A DNA stretch of 64,000 nt from Paracoccus sp. JM45 (GCF_003590715.1 NZ_QQVY01000004.1:186001-250000), one strand, 5' to 3'; counted from the first letter of the stretch, positions 8,890 through 18,712 are shown. Notes: a model not told the origin generated them from the letters alone. Numbers and translations are program-made.

Positions 8890-10689
8890 TCAGCTGTCCA
8901 TCTTAAGCGCCTGGATAAAGGCGGTCTGCGGAATTTCGACCTTGCCGAACTGACGCATTTTCTTCTTACCGGCCTTCTGCTTTTCCAACAGCTTCTTTTT
9001 CCGCGTCGCGTCACCGCCATAGCATTTGGCCGTCACGTCCTTACGCATCGCGGAAAGTGTTTCCCGCGCGATCACGCGGCTGCCGATGGCGGCCTGGATC
9101 GGGATCTTGAACATATGCCGCGGGATCAGCTCTTTCAGCTTTTCGACCATTGCGCGGCCACGGCTTTCGGCGCGGTCACGGTGCACCATCATCGACAGCG
9201 CATCGACCGGTTCGTCGTTCACAAGGATCGACATCTTGACCAGATAATCCTCACGGTATTCGCTGATCTGGTAGTCGAAGCTGGCGTAACCCTTGGTCAC
9301 CGATTTCAGGCGGTCATAGAAGTCGAAGACAACTTCGGCCAGCGGCAGGTCATAGACCGCCATGGCGCGGCTGCCCGCATAGGTCAAATCCATCTGGATG
9401 CCGCGACGGTCCTGACACAGCTTCAGCACATCGCCCAGATATTCATCCGGCACCATGATGGTCGCCTTGATGCGCGGCTCGGTGATGTGGTCGATGATCG
9501 AGGGATCGGGCATATCCGCGGGGTTATGCAGGTCCATAACCTCGCCATCGCGCATATGCAGCTTGAAGACCACGCTTGGCGCGGTGGTGATCAGATCCAG
9601 ATCGTATTCGCGTTCCAGACGGTCGCGGATCACCTCAAGGTGCAGCAGCCCAAGGAAGCCGCAGCGGAAGCCAAAGCCAAGCGCGGCCGAGGTTTCCATC
9701 TCGTAGCTGAAGCTGGCGTCGTTCAGGGCCAGCTTTTCGATGGCGTCGCGCAGCGGTTCAAAGTCATTCGCATCAACGGGGAACAATCCGCAGAACACCA
9801 CCGGCTGTGCAGGCTTGAAACCCGGAAGCGCCTTGTCAGCACCCTTCTTTTCGGTCGTGATCGTGTCGCCGACGCGGGTGTCGCGCACCTGCTTGATGGA
9901 TGCGGTGAAAACACCGATCTCACCCGGACCAAGTTCCGCGATGTCCTTCATCGCAGGCGTCAGTACGGCCAGCTTGTCCAGACGATAGGTCGCGCCCGTC
10001 TGCATCATCTTGACCTGATCGCCCTTGCGGACGACCCCATCCATGACGCGGATCATCACGACGACGCCCAGATAGCTGTCGTACCAGCTATCCACCAGCA
10101 TCGCCTTCAAGGGCGCATCGCGGTCGCCGGTCGGTGCGGGCAGACGGGTGACGATGGCTTCCAGAACGTCGGGAATGCCCACACCGGTCTTGGCGCTGAT
10201 GGACACGGCCTGACTTGCGTCGATGCCAATCACATCCTCGATCTGCGCCTTGACGCGATCTGGTTCGGATGCGGGCAGGTCGATCTTGTTCAGGACCGGC
10301 ACAATTTCGTGGTCGGCATCAATGGCCTGATAGACATTGGCCAGCGTCTGCGCCTCGACACCCTGTGTGGCGTCAACGACCAGCAGCGAACCCTCGACCG
10401 CGCGCATAGAGCGGCTGACTTCATAGGCGAAGTCGACATGGCCCGGCGTGTCGATCAGGTTCAACACATAGGTGTTTCCGTCCTTTGCAGGATAGGAAAT
10501 ACGCACCGTGTTGGCTTTGATGGTGATTCCACGTTCACGCTCGATATCCATGCTGTCCAGCATCTGGGTCTTCATGTCGCGTTCAGCGACAGTCCCCGTA
10601 AGCTGAATCAGCCGGTCGGCCAAGGTGGATTTGCCGTGGTCGATATGGGCCACGATCGAAAAATTGCGAATGAGGGACAGCTCTGTCAT
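8890..10689 (-). CDS. lepA: Elongation factor 4 (LepA)
   Basis: It is a translational GTPase that binds stalled ribosomes and promotes back-translocation or subunit maturation. The 599-residue length is exactly typical. The G1 motif AHIDHGKST and switch region RERGITIKA are near the N-terminus, followed by DTPGHVDF and NKIDLPAS. The C-terminal signature [19 protein letters not shown] is also present. An in-frame start 28 codons upstream exists, but [20 protein letters not shown] is the conserved beginning, so I use 10689. It is probably monocistronic, with a hairpin terminator at its end. Confidence 0.97.
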   Translation of the reverse strand: MTELSLIRNFSIVAHIDHGKSTLADRLIQLTGTVAERDMKTQMLDSMDIERERGITIKANTVRISYPAKDGNTYVLNLIDTPGHVDFAYEVSRSMRAVEGSLLVVDATQGVEAQTLANVYQAIDADHEIVPVLNKIDLPASEPDRVKAQIEDVIGIDASQAVSISAKTGVGIPDVLEAIVTRLPAPTGDRDAPLKAMLVDSWYDSYLGVVVMIRVMDGVVRKGDQVKMMQTGATYRLDKLAVLTPAMKDIAELGPGEIGVFTASIKQVRDTRVGDTITTEKKGADKALPGFKPAQPVVFCGLFPVDANDFEPLRDAIEKLALNDASFSYEMETSAALGFGFRCGFLGLLHLEVIRDRLEREYDLDLITTAPSVVFKLHMRDGEVMDLHNPADMPDPSIIDHITEPRIKATIMVPDEYLGDVLKLCQDRRGIQMDLTYAGSRAMAVYDLPLAEVVFDFYDRLKSVTKGYASFDYQISEYREDYLVKMSILVNDEPVDALSMMVHRDRAESRGRAMVEKLKELIPRHMFKIPIQAAIGSRVIARETLSAMRKDVTAKCYGGDATRKKKLLEKQKAGKKKMRQFGKVEIPQTAFIQALKMDS

Positions 10690-10798
10690 AGGCGGGCTAT
10701 ACTGGGTTCCAAGGGCTACGAAAAGGGGCTTTCGCTGCCGTACGACGTTTGTTTTCACCGGCGATAAAATCAATCACATCCGTTGCGGTAAAAGGACC

Positions 10799-10857
10799 GC
10801 GTATCCCCTGCGGGATACGCAGCCTGCGATGCCCCCTCGATGGGGGAATCGCAGGCT
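10799..10857. repeat. Two adjacent strong hairpins
   Basis: The first is GCGTATCCC/GGGATACGC (10799-10807, 10812-10820) with a CTGC loop. Directly next to it is AGCCTGCGAT/ATCGCAGGCT (10821-10830, 10848-10857) with an inner CCCCC/GGGGG. On the minus strand they follow the EamA stop and are followed by CCTTTTA, so one or both may terminate that operon. Confidence 0.75.
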
Positions 10858-10865
10858 GGCCCGTC

Positions 10866-11801
10866 TTAGGACAACGGAGCGTCGCCGGGGCGGATTGTGC
10901 CGGAAACGGGTCTGCTGCGGCGGCGCAAACCTGCCTCGCGCCACATGGCATATCCGCCTGCACCGGCAATCAAGGCCGCGCCTGCCAGCATCGGCAGATC
11001 GGGACGTTCACCAAAGACGACGAATGCCACAACCAGCGCAAAGGCCAGACGGGAATAACGAAACGGCGCAACAACCGAGGCTTCGCCGATGCGTGATGCT
11101 GTGACCAGCGCGGTATATCCCACCACGCCGAAGACCAACGTGCCTGCCAACATCGCCCATTGCATCTGATCTGGTATCACTGCCGGTTCACCGCCCAGCG
11201 CAGCCATGACCAGACCGGCAGGTATCATCGCCCCATAGGCCGAGGCGGACAATTGATCCGAAGGCACACCCTTGGGAATCAGTCGTGTTGCCAGATCGCG
11301 CAATGTCAGCCCCGCAACCCCCATCACCGCCCAAAGCATCGACGGATGGAAAGATGCCGTTCCGGGCCGCAGGATCAACAGCACACCCGCAAAACCGATG
11401 GCCACTGACAGCCAACGCCGCCATCCGACCTTTTCCCCAAAAAACAGTGCCGCCCCCAGAACCAGCGTCAGCGGCAAGACCTGCAAAATGGCCGAGGTCG
11501 AGGCCAGTTCGCCCAGCGCCAATGCAGTGACAAAGCCGAATGCACCGATAATCTCTCCGACGTTGCGCAGCAGGGCCATGGGATGCATCAACGCACGGGT
11601 CCACAGCGCCTGCCCCCGTATGAGAAGACGCACCCAGAAGACACACATAGCCGCAAGGCCTGTCATGGCCAGTAACTGCCAGATCGGCATAGACAGGGTC
11701 AGGGTCTTCAGGAAAGCATCCTCAAGCGCAAAGAATGCCATTGCCCCGCTCATGGAGAGGGACGCACGTCCGTTATCCGACAGTCCCGACCAAAGGCTCA
11801 T
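10866..11801 (-). CDS. EamA-family (DMT) membrane transporter
   Basis: A 311-residue inner-membrane protein with about ten hydrophobic segments arranged as two EamA halves of five each, the layout of drug/metabolite transporters. The conserved GALLFFGEKVGWRRW-like loop at the end of the first half (LGAALFFGEKVGWRRWLS) and the VVFGE motif in the second half support this. The start ATG overlaps the stop of the HAD gene upstream in an ATGA at 11798-11801, implying translational coupling. The substrate cannot be read from the sequence. Confidence 0.88.
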   Translation of the reverse strand: MSLWSGLSDNGRASLSMSGAMAFFALEDAFLKTLTLSMPIWQLLAMTGLAAMCVFWVRLLIRGQALWTRALMHPMALLRNVGEIIGAFGFVTALALGELASTSAILQVLPLTLVLGAALFFGEKVGWRRWLSVAIGFAGVLLILRPGTASFHPSMLWAVMGVAGLTLRDLATRLIPKGVPSDQLSASAYGAMIPAGLVMAALGGEPAVIPDQMQWAMLAGTLVFGVVGYTALVTASRIGEASVVAPFRYSRLAFALVVAFVVFGERPDLPMLAGAALIAGAGGYAMWREAGLRRRSRPVSGTIRPGDAPLS

Positions 11802-12493
11802 CCCCGCCTCTCCAGTTCGGCAACAAGGTTGGGCAGTCCGGCGATGGTCTCCAGCTCTCTCAGACGGGGGTGATCGGGGGTTTCGGCATGTTCGGCAATC
11901 CATGTCAGACCATGGGGGATAAAGACACCCCACCCCCCGATATCCAGCACAGGGATCACATCGCTTTTCATGGAATTTCCCGCCATCAGGAAACGGTCCG
12001 GTGCAATGCCATGACTGTTCATGACACGGGAATAGGCTTCGGGCGTCTTATCGGCCAGAATCTCGACCACCTCGAACATTTCGGCCAGACCGGAGGCTGC
12101 GACCTTGCGTTCTTGATCCATCAGATCCCCTTTGGTAATCAGGATAAGCCGCCGCCCCTGCAATTTGCCCAGCGCCGTTTCGACATGGGGTAAGGGATGG
12201 ACCGGATGCGCCAGCATATCCTGCCCCATTTCCAGTATCCGCCCTATGGTGCGACCGTCCACTGCACCATCCGTCAATTCGATGGCTGTCTGCACCATCG
12301 ACAGCGTAAACCCCTTGATGCCATAGCCATAGCGCGCAAGGTTCGCCCGTTCGACATCATAGAGCCTACTGGCGATCATATCGGCATCCCCGTGATCCGA
12401 CAGCAGGGCCGTGAATTCAGCCTCGGTCACACGGAAGAATGTCTCGTTCTCCCATAGGGTGTCATCCGCATCCAGTCCGATGGCATCGATCAT
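11798..12493 (-). CDS. HAD-superfamily hydrolase
   Basis: The 231-residue protein begins MIDAIGLDADDTLWENE, giving the catalytic DxD pair D8 and D10 of haloacid dehalogenase phosphatases. The motif II threonine is in LILITKGD, the motif III lysine in ILADKTPEAY, and motif IV in FLMAGNSMKSDV. It is probably a small-molecule phosphatase with an inserted helical cap. AGAGGACG lies before the ATG. It shares a 4-bp overlap with the EamA gene, so the two form an operon; the transporter may handle a related metabolite, but no substrate can be named. Confidence 0.88.
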   Translation of the reverse strand: MIDAIGLDADDTLWENETFFRVTEAEFTALLSDHGDADMIASRLYDVERANLARYGYGIKGFTLSMVQTAIELTDGAVDGRTIGRILEMGQDMLAHPVHPLPHVETALGKLQGRRLILITKGDLMDQERKVAASGLAEMFEVVEILADKTPEAYSRVMNSHGIAPDRFLMAGNSMKSDVIPVLDIGGWGVFIPHGLTWIAEHAETPDHPRLRELETIAGLPNLVAELERRG

Positions 12494-12695
12494 CTGCGTC
12501 CTCTTGCATTCATAGGGAATCAGGGCTTTTTCAGGACATGCAGGCTTGGAATTGCCAAAGCAACCCCGACCCTTCGCAAACGTGATTGAGGAAATGGCAC
12601 CTTTTTGGTATTGATCGGGAACCCGTCGGGCAGAAAAGACCGGAAACACAACCGGCATCCCGGCATATGAGGACGAGAACCGAGGAGACAGCCCC

Positions 12696-12998
12696 ATGCT
12701 GAACCGTTTCGTGATCGCAGCAGCCACCGTTATGCTGACCACCCCTATGGCCATGGCCGGACCTATCGACAGCGCCTGTGTGCGGTCGGACCGTGCGCGC
12801 GGGAATGCCCCCCTGTGTGGATGCATCCAGCAGGTCGCCAACCAGACCCTGTCGCGTTCTGACCAGCGCAAAGCCGCCAGCTTCTTCCGCGACCCCCACC
12901 GCGCACAAGAGGTCCGCACCTCGAAGCGTGATTCCGACAACTCGTTCTGGCGCCGCTATCGCAGCTTTGCCACTCAGGCCGAGCGTCTTTGCCGGTAA
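12696..12998 (+). CDS. Small secreted protein, conserved, function unknown
   Basis: The 100-residue protein starts MLNRFVIAAATVMLTTPMAMAG, a cleavable signal peptide. The mature part has four Cys (SACVR, PLCGCIQQ, RLCR) and the segment SDQRKAASFFRDPHRAQEVR, which I recall as typical of short Rhodobacteraceae secreted proteins without a proven function. CGAGGAG precedes the ATG. It stands 9 bp before the sirtuin gene on the same strand, so they may be cotranscribed. Confidence 0.78.
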   Translation: MLNRFVIAAATVMLTTPMAMAGPIDSACVRSDRARGNAPLCGCIQQVANQTLSRSDQRKAASFFRDPHRAQEVRTSKRDSDNSFWRRYRSFATQAERLCR

Positions 12999-13007
12999 CC
13001 CACCTAT

Positions 13008-13685
13008 ATGCGTATTACCATCCTGACAGGTGCAGGTATTTCCGCGGAAAGCGGTCTTGCGACCTTCCGCGCCAGTGACGGTCTATGGGAAAACCATCGG
13101 ATCGAGGATGTCGCCACCTCCGAAGGCTTTACCAAAGACCCTACGCTGGTCCATGCCTTCTATAACATGCGGCGAAAGGCGGCTTTGGACGCAGTTCCCA
13201 ACGCCGCCCATCTGGCACTGATGCGCCTTGAGGGTCATCACGATGTTACGCTGGTCACCCAGAATGTCGATGATCTGCATGAACGCGCGGGCAGCAGGGA
13301 TGTTATCCATATGCACGGGGCGCTGAACCGCGCCCTCTGCGCCGCCTGCGGGCATGATTGGCCAGCACCTATCGTGATGACCCCCGAAGACCTTTGCCCC
13401 GCCTGTCGCCAGCCGACGACTCGCCCAGACATCGTCTGGTTCGGAGAGATGCCCTATCATCTGGAACGCATCTGGCAGGCATTGGAGGAAAGCGAACTGT
13501 TTGTGGCAATCGGCACGTCGGGCAATGTCTATCCCGCGGCGGGTTTCGCCCAACACGCAGGACGGCGCGGCGCAACCTGTCTGGAGCTTAATCTGGACAG
13601 CAGTATGAATGCCGATGATTTCGACCGGCAAATTCTTGGACCTGCCAGTGAAACCGTTCCGCGATGGGTGGGCGACCTCTGTTAA
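13008..13685 (+). CDS. cobB: NAD-dependent protein deacylase (Sir2/CobB, class III)
   Basis: It removes acyl groups from protein lysines with NAD+ consumption. In 225 residues it carries GAGISAESGLATFR (NAD binding), TQNVDDLHERAG, the HxHG motif with catalytic His103, and zinc ligands C111, C114, C130 and C133. Y52 and R55 in FYNMRR are the pair that binds acidic acyl groups in SIRT5/CobB, so desuccinylase or demalonylase activity is likely in addition to deacetylation. It ends 3 bp from the convergent ParA gene. Confidence 0.95.
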   Translation: MRITILTGAGISAESGLATFRASDGLWENHRIEDVATSEGFTKDPTLVHAFYNMRRKAALDAVPNAAHLALMRLEGHHDVTLVTQNVDDLHERAGSRDVIHMHGALNRALCAACGHDWPAPIVMTPEDLCPACRQPTTRPDIVWFGEMPYHLERIWQALEESELFVAIGTSGNVYPAAGFAQHAGRRGATCLELNLDSSMNADDFDRQILGPASETVPRWVGDLC

Positions 13686-13688
13686 GGA

Positions 13689-14324
13689 TTAACCCAGTCG
13701 CGTCAGCACCTCATCGGTCAGCGCGTTAATTTCGTCCCGCGCGGGGCTGGTCCGTGCTTTTTCCATTGCCCCCAGTCCCTGCCCCAGTGTTTCGGCATAA
13801 ACCACACGATTGGAGATCTGCACCTGCGCGACTGACACACCCAGTTCCTGGGCCTTTTCGGTCACCTCGGTCGACAATCGGGTATTGGGACGTGACCGGT
13901 TCAAGACCACCAGCACATCCGCTTTTTCCCGACGGGCAAGGTCCAGCACCCCTTCCGTTGCCCAAAGATCGACATGGCTTGTCGCCACTGGCACCAGCAC
14001 CAGATCGGCCACCTTCAGGGCAGGACGCAGATCACTGTCAATCTTGGGAGGCGTATCGATGATGACATAATCGAAACGCTTCTTCAGCTTTTCGGATTCG
14101 TAACTGGCCCCCCAAGCGGAAGAGGTGGAAAAATCCATCGCCTCGTCCTCTCCGTGGGCTTGCATGCGTTCCATGAACCAGCGGCCCATACTGCCTTGGG
14201 GGTCGGTATCGACTAAAGCAACCGAATGGCCCCGCGCATGCAGGGCAACGGCAAGATTTACAGCCAAGGTCGTTTTCCCCGAACCGCCCTTTTGCTGGGC
14301 AACGGTGATGATGCGTCCCGCCAT
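13689..14324 (-). CDS. ParA-family ATPase (orphan)
   Basis: A 211-residue P-loop ATPase with the deviant Walker A KGGSGKTT at 12-19, Walker A' VDTDPQGS and Walker B YVIIDTPPK, all hallmarks of the ParA/MinD group. Members position DNA, chemoreceptor arrays, carboxysomes or other cargo. There is no ParB, parS-like repeat or replication gene next to it, so it is not the chromosome partition ParA of an obvious parAB locus. The cargo is unknown. Confidence 0.9.
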   Translation of the reverse strand: MAGRIITVAQQKGGSGKTTLAVNLAVALHARGHSVALVDTDPQGSMGRWFMERMQAHGEDEAMDFSTSSAWGASYESEKLKKRFDYVIIDTPPKIDSDLRPALKVADLVLVPVATSHVDLWATEGVLDLARREKADVLVVLNRSRPNTRLSTEVTEKAQELGVSVAQVQISNRVVYAETLGQGLGAMEKARTSPARDEINALTDEVLTRLG

Positions 14325-14382
14325 GCGCCAATCCTTCTGCTAACCCGCTGGAACAAGGTTAACAGGCGCGCGGGTGATTGCA

Positions 14383-14715
14383 TCAAGATAATGCGGGATC
14401 GAAAACGCTCTGCACCTCGTACATCACCGGTTCAAAGCTTTTGCACATATCGTGGATTTCGCGGTTGCGGCGTCGCATTTCCGGACTGCGCAACATGGCT
14501 TGATAGTCATTGCGATCCTGCCACTGCGAATAAGTGGCGATGCGGGTCTGTGCATCATTCAGATGAATGGCACCACCAAGGCAGCCCGATTGCCGGCTGA
14601 TGACATGATCCCATGCATCGGTCAGCAGTTCCAGCACGTCATGCGCGCTGCCCGGTGTGACCTCGAATGTGGTGATGACCGTCTGGCCGCTGAAACCGGT
14701 GGTGATTTTCGGCAT
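14383..14715 (-). CDS. Antibiotic biosynthesis monooxygenase (ABM) domain protein
   Basis: A 110-residue single-domain protein of the ABM dimeric alpha-beta barrel type, with FEVTPGSAHDVLELL, QSGCLGGAIHLN and YSQWQDRNDYQAM in the usual order. Members include quinol and haem-degrading monooxygenases as well as proteins without known activity. The start at 14715 is preferred over one five codons earlier because GGAGGGGAG lies just before it. It is divergent from a dipeptidase gene. Confidence 0.8.
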   Translation of the reverse strand: MPKITTGFSGQTVITTFEVTPGSAHDVLELLTDAWDHVISRQSGCLGGAIHLNDAQTRIATYSQWQDRNDYQAMLRSPEMRRRNREIHDMCKSFEPVMYEVQSVFDPALS

Positions 14716-14842
14716 GGCTCTCCCCTCCATTAACTATGGAAACAGCCTAGACCTGCCCAAGGAATTCGCAAAGCCCCTATGCGGCATTGCGCCTGACCTG
14801 CACGCTGTGCATCCTGCCGCCACAATTGACAGGGGTATGCAA

Positions 14843-15892
14843 ATGGTCCGCATCTTTGATGGACATAACGATTTTCTGCAACGCGTGGTGGCTGCCGGAC
14901 AAGGCGGGACCGATCTGTGGCTGAAGGGCGACGGCACCGGACATCTGGACCTGCCGCGCATGAAACAGGGCGGTCTGGTCGGCGGGTTCTTTGCGATCTG
15001 GATTCCCTTACCTTCAGGGTTCAGTGACCCCGACGCGCAAAGCAAGATGGAAAACCCGCCCTTCGATATGCCTCTTCCCCCGCAGATTTCGGACATCGAG
15101 GCACTTCCTTCGGCCTTTGCACAGGCATCCGCGCTGCTAGCGCTGGAACGCACAGGAACGCTGTCCATTGCGCGCAAAGCCGCTGATCTGACCGACAGCA
15201 TCGATCAGGGCCGTATCGCCGCCATTATGCATATGGAGGGCGCCGAGGCGATCAGCGACATGGACGCGCTACATCTGTGGCATGCTGCAGGTCTGCGGTC
15301 GCTTGGACCGGTCTGGTCGCGTCCCACCCGTTATGCCGAAGGGGTGCCGTTCGCCTTTCCCGCTTCGCCTGACATCGGTGGCGGCTTGACCACCGCCGGT
15401 CGTGATCTGGTCCGCGAATGCAACGCCCTTGGTATTATGCTGGATCTGTCACACCTGAACGAGGCTGGCGTGAATGATATCGCCGCCCTGTCGGATGCCC
15501 CGTTGGTGGCCAGCCATAGTGGCGTCCACGCCATCAGCAAAAGTTCCCGCAACCTGACCGATCGTCAGCTGCGCCAGATTGCCGACAGTCAGGGTCTGGT
15601 CGGGCTGAACTTTGCCTCTAGCTTTTTGCGGCCGGACGGGCGTCGCATCGTGCTGGATGATCTGGATGTCATGCTGCGCCATCTGGACCACCTTCTGTCG
15701 ATCTTGGGCGAAGACGGGGTTGCTTTTGGCTCCGATTTTGACGGGGCGCTGATGCCGCGTGATATCCCCGATGCCGCCGGCCTGCCGAACTTGATCACCG
15801 CCATGCAGAATCATGGCTATGACAAGGCGCTGATCAACAAGATCGCCTGCGACAATTGGATCGGGCTGCTGAAACGGACGTGGAAAGCCTAA
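14843..15892 (+). CDS. Membrane dipeptidase family protein (peptidase M19), soluble form
   Basis: This 349-residue zinc dipeptidase starts MVRIFDGHNDFLQR, giving metal ligands H8 and D10. Later features are IMHMEGAEAI, the SHSG site, and FGSDFDGALMP near the end. Unlike the copy at 6510 it lacks a membrane segment, so it is cytoplasmic. AGGGGT seven bases before the ATG at 14843 decides the start over one two codons earlier. The sequence differs clearly from the first copy, so this is a separate subfamily and not a recent duplicate. Confidence 0.9.
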   Translation: MVRIFDGHNDFLQRVVAAGQGGTDLWLKGDGTGHLDLPRMKQGGLVGGFFAIWIPLPSGFSDPDAQSKMENPPFDMPLPPQISDIEALPSAFAQASALLALERTGTLSIARKAADLTDSIDQGRIAAIMHMEGAEAISDMDALHLWHAAGLRSLGPVWSRPTRYAEGVPFAFPASPDIGGGLTTAGRDLVRECNALGIMLDLSHLNEAGVNDIAALSDAPLVASHSGVHAISKSSRNLTDRQLRQIADSQGLVGLNFASSFLRPDGRRIVLDDLDVMLRHLDHLLSILGEDGVAFGSDFDGALMPRDIPDAAGLPNLITAMQNHGYDKALINKIACDNWIGLLKRTWKA

Positions 15893-15901
15893 GGCTGAAA
15901 C

Positions 15902-15929
15902 GAAAACTGCCGGGCGATTGGCCCGGCAG
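15902..15929 (-). terminator. Terminator of the RodZ-like gene
   Basis: CTGCCGGGC (15907-15915) and GCCCGGCAG (15921-15929) pair around a 5-base loop; on the minus strand the stem is followed by TTTTCGTTT. Confidence 0.8.
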
Positions 15930-15935
15930 TGCATC

Positions 15936-17246
15936 CTATTCGACCTGTTCGACGGGCTGTGCCGGATCAGGGGCGATCTGCGCCACCGCCACCATCTGTG
16001 CCAGTTCGGGATCCGAGCTGGTATCCGCCAAGGCATAGCGTTCGGTCAGACTATCGGTCGACAGTTCGATTTTGCTGACAACCTGTGCGCCCGGCGCTGC
16101 CGGACCATAGGTCTGCCCGTTCACCGCGAAATAGACCGCACCGGAATTACCTGTCCGCAAGGTCGGCGCGCCTTCCAGTTTGGGAAGGGTAAAGCGTTCC
16201 CCCGCGTCCATGATCTTTTCCAGCAAAACCGTGCCATCAGCCGAGGTGACACGCACCCAAGCCGGACGCACCGCCATCAAGGCAACCTCGGCTGCATCAG
16301 GGGCAACAGTCCGCACAACACTGTCAGCTGCCGCAGTCTGCGTCTGATCGTCGGCGGGAACACGCGGCCCAAGGGCCAAAGTCGCATCATCGCCCTGCTG
16401 GGCCGCAGACAACTGCGGTCCGGCGGCAGGTTGCGGGAATTGGGTCACCTGCCCCGCCGAAGCGATGATCGAATCAATTGTCGGGCCGCCATCCAGCAAG
16501 CCCGGATCAATCGACGCAATCGGTCCGTCACGCGCAGTCAACACCGGCGCTTCCAGAATTTGCGGACGATACAGGCGGTCTAATGCCTCGGGCTGGGGCA
16601 GATTACGCGCAACGATGCTGCTTTCGGCGTCCAGCGCCGGTCCCGAAAGTCCGGCACCCTGTGTCGGGTCCAGTTCCGTCACAATACCCGGCATATCGTC
16701 GCCGGGGGTCAAGGTGACGCGCTGAACCTCTTGCAGAACCGAATATCCGCCATAGGCCAAACCACCGATCAGGGCCATCAATACAAAGATCGCGCCAACG
16801 GCACGCGGTTCGATTTCGGACCAGAAGCTTTGTTCCTGCGGGATAAACAATGCACGGGGGTTTGCCAAAGCTTCGGCAGGATCAGAGGGCCGTCGCGTCG
16901 GCTTTGGCCCCGAAGCAGAGGCAGCCATACCATGGGTCGGCAAAAATCCGGATTCGACACAGAACCTGCGGAACGTCCAATCGGGGTCCATGCTAAGATA
17001 TCGCGCATAGGATCTCACGTAACCCGAAATGAAACTGGGCGTATCGAAAGCCGAAATGTCACAATTTTCTATTGCAGCAACATAGGACGCACGAATCCGC
17101 AGTTCACGTTGCACATCAAGCAATGACTTGCCCAATGTTGCCCGTTCACCGCGCATCAGGTCGCCCAGACGCGTGTCATCGTCGAGGAAACTATCCTCCA
17201 CCTGCACGAACTCCTCTGCCGGATCATGTGCCCGCAGCCTGTTCAT
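15936..17246 (-). CDS. RodZ-like helix-turn-helix membrane protein (DUF4115)
   Basis: The 436-residue protein has a cytoplasmic Cro-like HTH domain at about residues 28-95 (GERATLGKSLLDVQRELRI ... FISGYVRSYARYLSMD), one membrane segment at about 150-172 (AVGAIFVLMALIGGLAYGGY), a long low-complexity periplasmic stretch and a C-terminal DUF4115-type beta domain (VRPAWVRVTSADGTVLLEK, PKLEGAPTLRTGNSGAVYFAVNGQTYGPA). This is the layout of RodZ, which links MreB to the wall elongation machinery and sets cell shape. It lies 109 bp downstream of hemA on the same strand and has its own terminator. Confidence 0.85.
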   Translation of the reverse strand: MNRLRAHDPAEEFVQVEDSFLDDDTRLGDLMRGERATLGKSLLDVQRELRIRASYVAAIENCDISAFDTPSFISGYVRSYARYLSMDPDWTFRRFCVESGFLPTHGMAASASGPKPTRRPSDPAEALANPRALFIPQEQSFWSEIEPRAVGAIFVLMALIGGLAYGGYSVLQEVQRVTLTPGDDMPGIVTELDPTQGAGLSGPALDAESSIVARNLPQPEALDRLYRPQILEAPVLTARDGPIASIDPGLLDGGPTIDSIIASAGQVTQFPQPAAGPQLSAAQQGDDATLALGPRVPADDQTQTAAADSVVRTVAPDAAEVALMAVRPAWVRVTSADGTVLLEKIMDAGERFTLPKLEGAPTLRTGNSGAVYFAVNGQTYGPAAPGAQVVSKIELSTDSLTERYALADTSSDPELAQMVAVAQIAPDPAQPVEQVE

Positions 17247-17355
17247 TCCGATTGCCTCATCCGAATTTTATATGGGTCGTCCGAATCGGACAACTCCACT
17301 GCTTCTTTACCCATACGTTATCACGCAGGCGAGAGCAGTTCACGGACGGATTTGC

Positions 17356-18585
17356 CTATGCGCTCAATTCGGCGCGATTCAGCGCGCAATGGGACCACAG
17401 GGTATCCATAGCGCGGACCAGATGGTCAATCTGCTTCGGATCATGCACCGGTGATGGCGTAAACCGCAGACGTTCGGTGCCGCGCGGCACTGTCGGGAAG
17501 TTGATCGGCTGCACATAGATGCCGTAATCGCGCAAAATCATGTCCGACAACGCCTTGCAGTGGACAGGATGACCCACATGGACCGGCACGATATGGCTAC
17601 CGTGGTCGATGATCGGCATCCCCAGCGATTTCAGGCGCATTTTCAGGATACGCGCATGCAACTGCTGGGCATCGCGCAGCTTCTGGCCGTCTTCCGTTTT
17701 CAGGAAGGCAATGGATGCCGCAGCACCTGCAGCAACAGTCGGCGGAAGCGAGGTTGTAAAGATAAAGCCGGGCGCATAGGACCGGATCGCGTCACACATC
17801 TTGTCACTGGCCGCGATATATCCGCCGAAAACGCCGAATGCTTTCCCCAGCGTGCCGTTGATGATATCGATACGGCCCGACAGATTGTCACGTTCGGCCA
17901 CACCGCCACCACGCGGGCCATACATGCCAACTGCATGCACTTCGTCCAGATAGGTCAGCGCGCCAAATTCATCGGCAAGATCGCACAGCGCCTCGATGGG
18001 GCCGAAATCGCCGTCCATGGAATAGATCGATTCAAACGCGATCAGCTTGGGCGCTGCGGGATCATCGGCCTCCAGCAGTTCGCGCAGATGGGTGACGTCA
18101 TTGTGGCGGAAGATGCGCTTGGCACCACCATTGCGCTTGATCCCCTCGATCATCGAGGCGTGGTTCAATGCGTCAGAATAGATGATCAGCCCCGGAAACA
18201 GCTTGGGCAGGGTCGAAAGCGTCGCGTCATTAGCAATATACGCGCTGGAGAAGACCAGAGCCGCTTCCTTGTCGTGCAGATCCGCCAGCTCGGCCTCGAG
18301 CCGCTTATGATAGACCGTGGTGCCGCTGATGTTGCGCGTGCCACCCGAACCGGCCCCCGTGGCGTCCAACGCCTCGTGCATGGCTTCCAGAACGACAGGG
18401 TGTTGGCCCATGCCAAGGTAATCATTGCCGCACCACACAGTGATTTCCTGCTTTTCACCATCCGGACGGTTCCAGATGGCCTGCGGGAAGCGGCCTTTCG
18501 CGCGTTCGATATCGATAAAGGTGCGATAGCGACCTTCTTCGTGCAGACGCGAAATCGCCTGATCCAGTGCGGCATCATATTTCAT
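17356..18585 (-). CDS. hemA: 5-Aminolevulinate synthase
   Basis: It condenses glycine and succinyl-CoA to 5-aminolevulinate, the first committed step of tetrapyrrole synthesis in alphaproteobacteria. The 409-residue PLP enzyme starts [20 protein letters not shown], as in Rhodobacter HemA. It has the glycine loop [23 protein letters not shown], and the PLP lysine K248 in NGTLGKAFG, the same number as in the R. capsulatus enzyme. A start 13 codons upstream was not used because the conserved N-terminus begins at 18585. The divergent gap upstream holds an inverted repeat that may be a control site. Confidence 0.96.
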   Translation of the reverse strand: MKYDAALDQAISRLHEEGRYRTFIDIERAKGRFPQAIWNRPDGEKQEITVWCGNDYLGMGQHPVVLEAMHEALDATGAGSGGTRNISGTTVYHKRLEAELADLHDKEAALVFSSAYIANDATLSTLPKLFPGLIIYSDALNHASMIEGIKRNGGAKRIFRHNDVTHLRELLEADDPAAPKLIAFESIYSMDGDFGPIEALCDLADEFGALTYLDEVHAVGMYGPRGGGVAERDNLSGRIDIINGTLGKAFGVFGGYIAASDKMCDAIRSYAPGFIFTTSLPPTVAAGAAASIAFLKTEDGQKLRDAQQLHARILKMRLKSLGMPIIDHGSHIVPVHVGHPVHCKALSDMILRDYGIYVQPINFPTVPRGTERLRFTPSPVHDPKQIDHLVRAMDTLWSHCALNRAELSA

Positions 18586-18692
18586 TGCGGGCGTTCCCTT
18601 GCATAGCTGGCTGGGTGCGATCATGGTCCGACCACGCGCGGCAAGCCCTAGATAGGCGGTAAGACGCGAAAATGACAGGTCAAAAACGTCGC

Positions 18693-18712
18693 ACTAGGAC
18701 AAAATGCCTAGT
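18693..18712. promoter_or_regulatory. Inverted repeat in the hemA/M20 divergent gap
   Basis: ACTAGG (18693-18698) and CCTAGT (18707-18712) face each other across 8 bases. The site lies 108 bp upstream of hemA and just before the M20 start. It could be an operator; I cannot match it to a known regulator. Confidence 0.35.

Noticed and set aside
9115..10767. Open frame of 550 codons on the plus strand
   Set aside because: Complement of lepA; composition-driven shadow.
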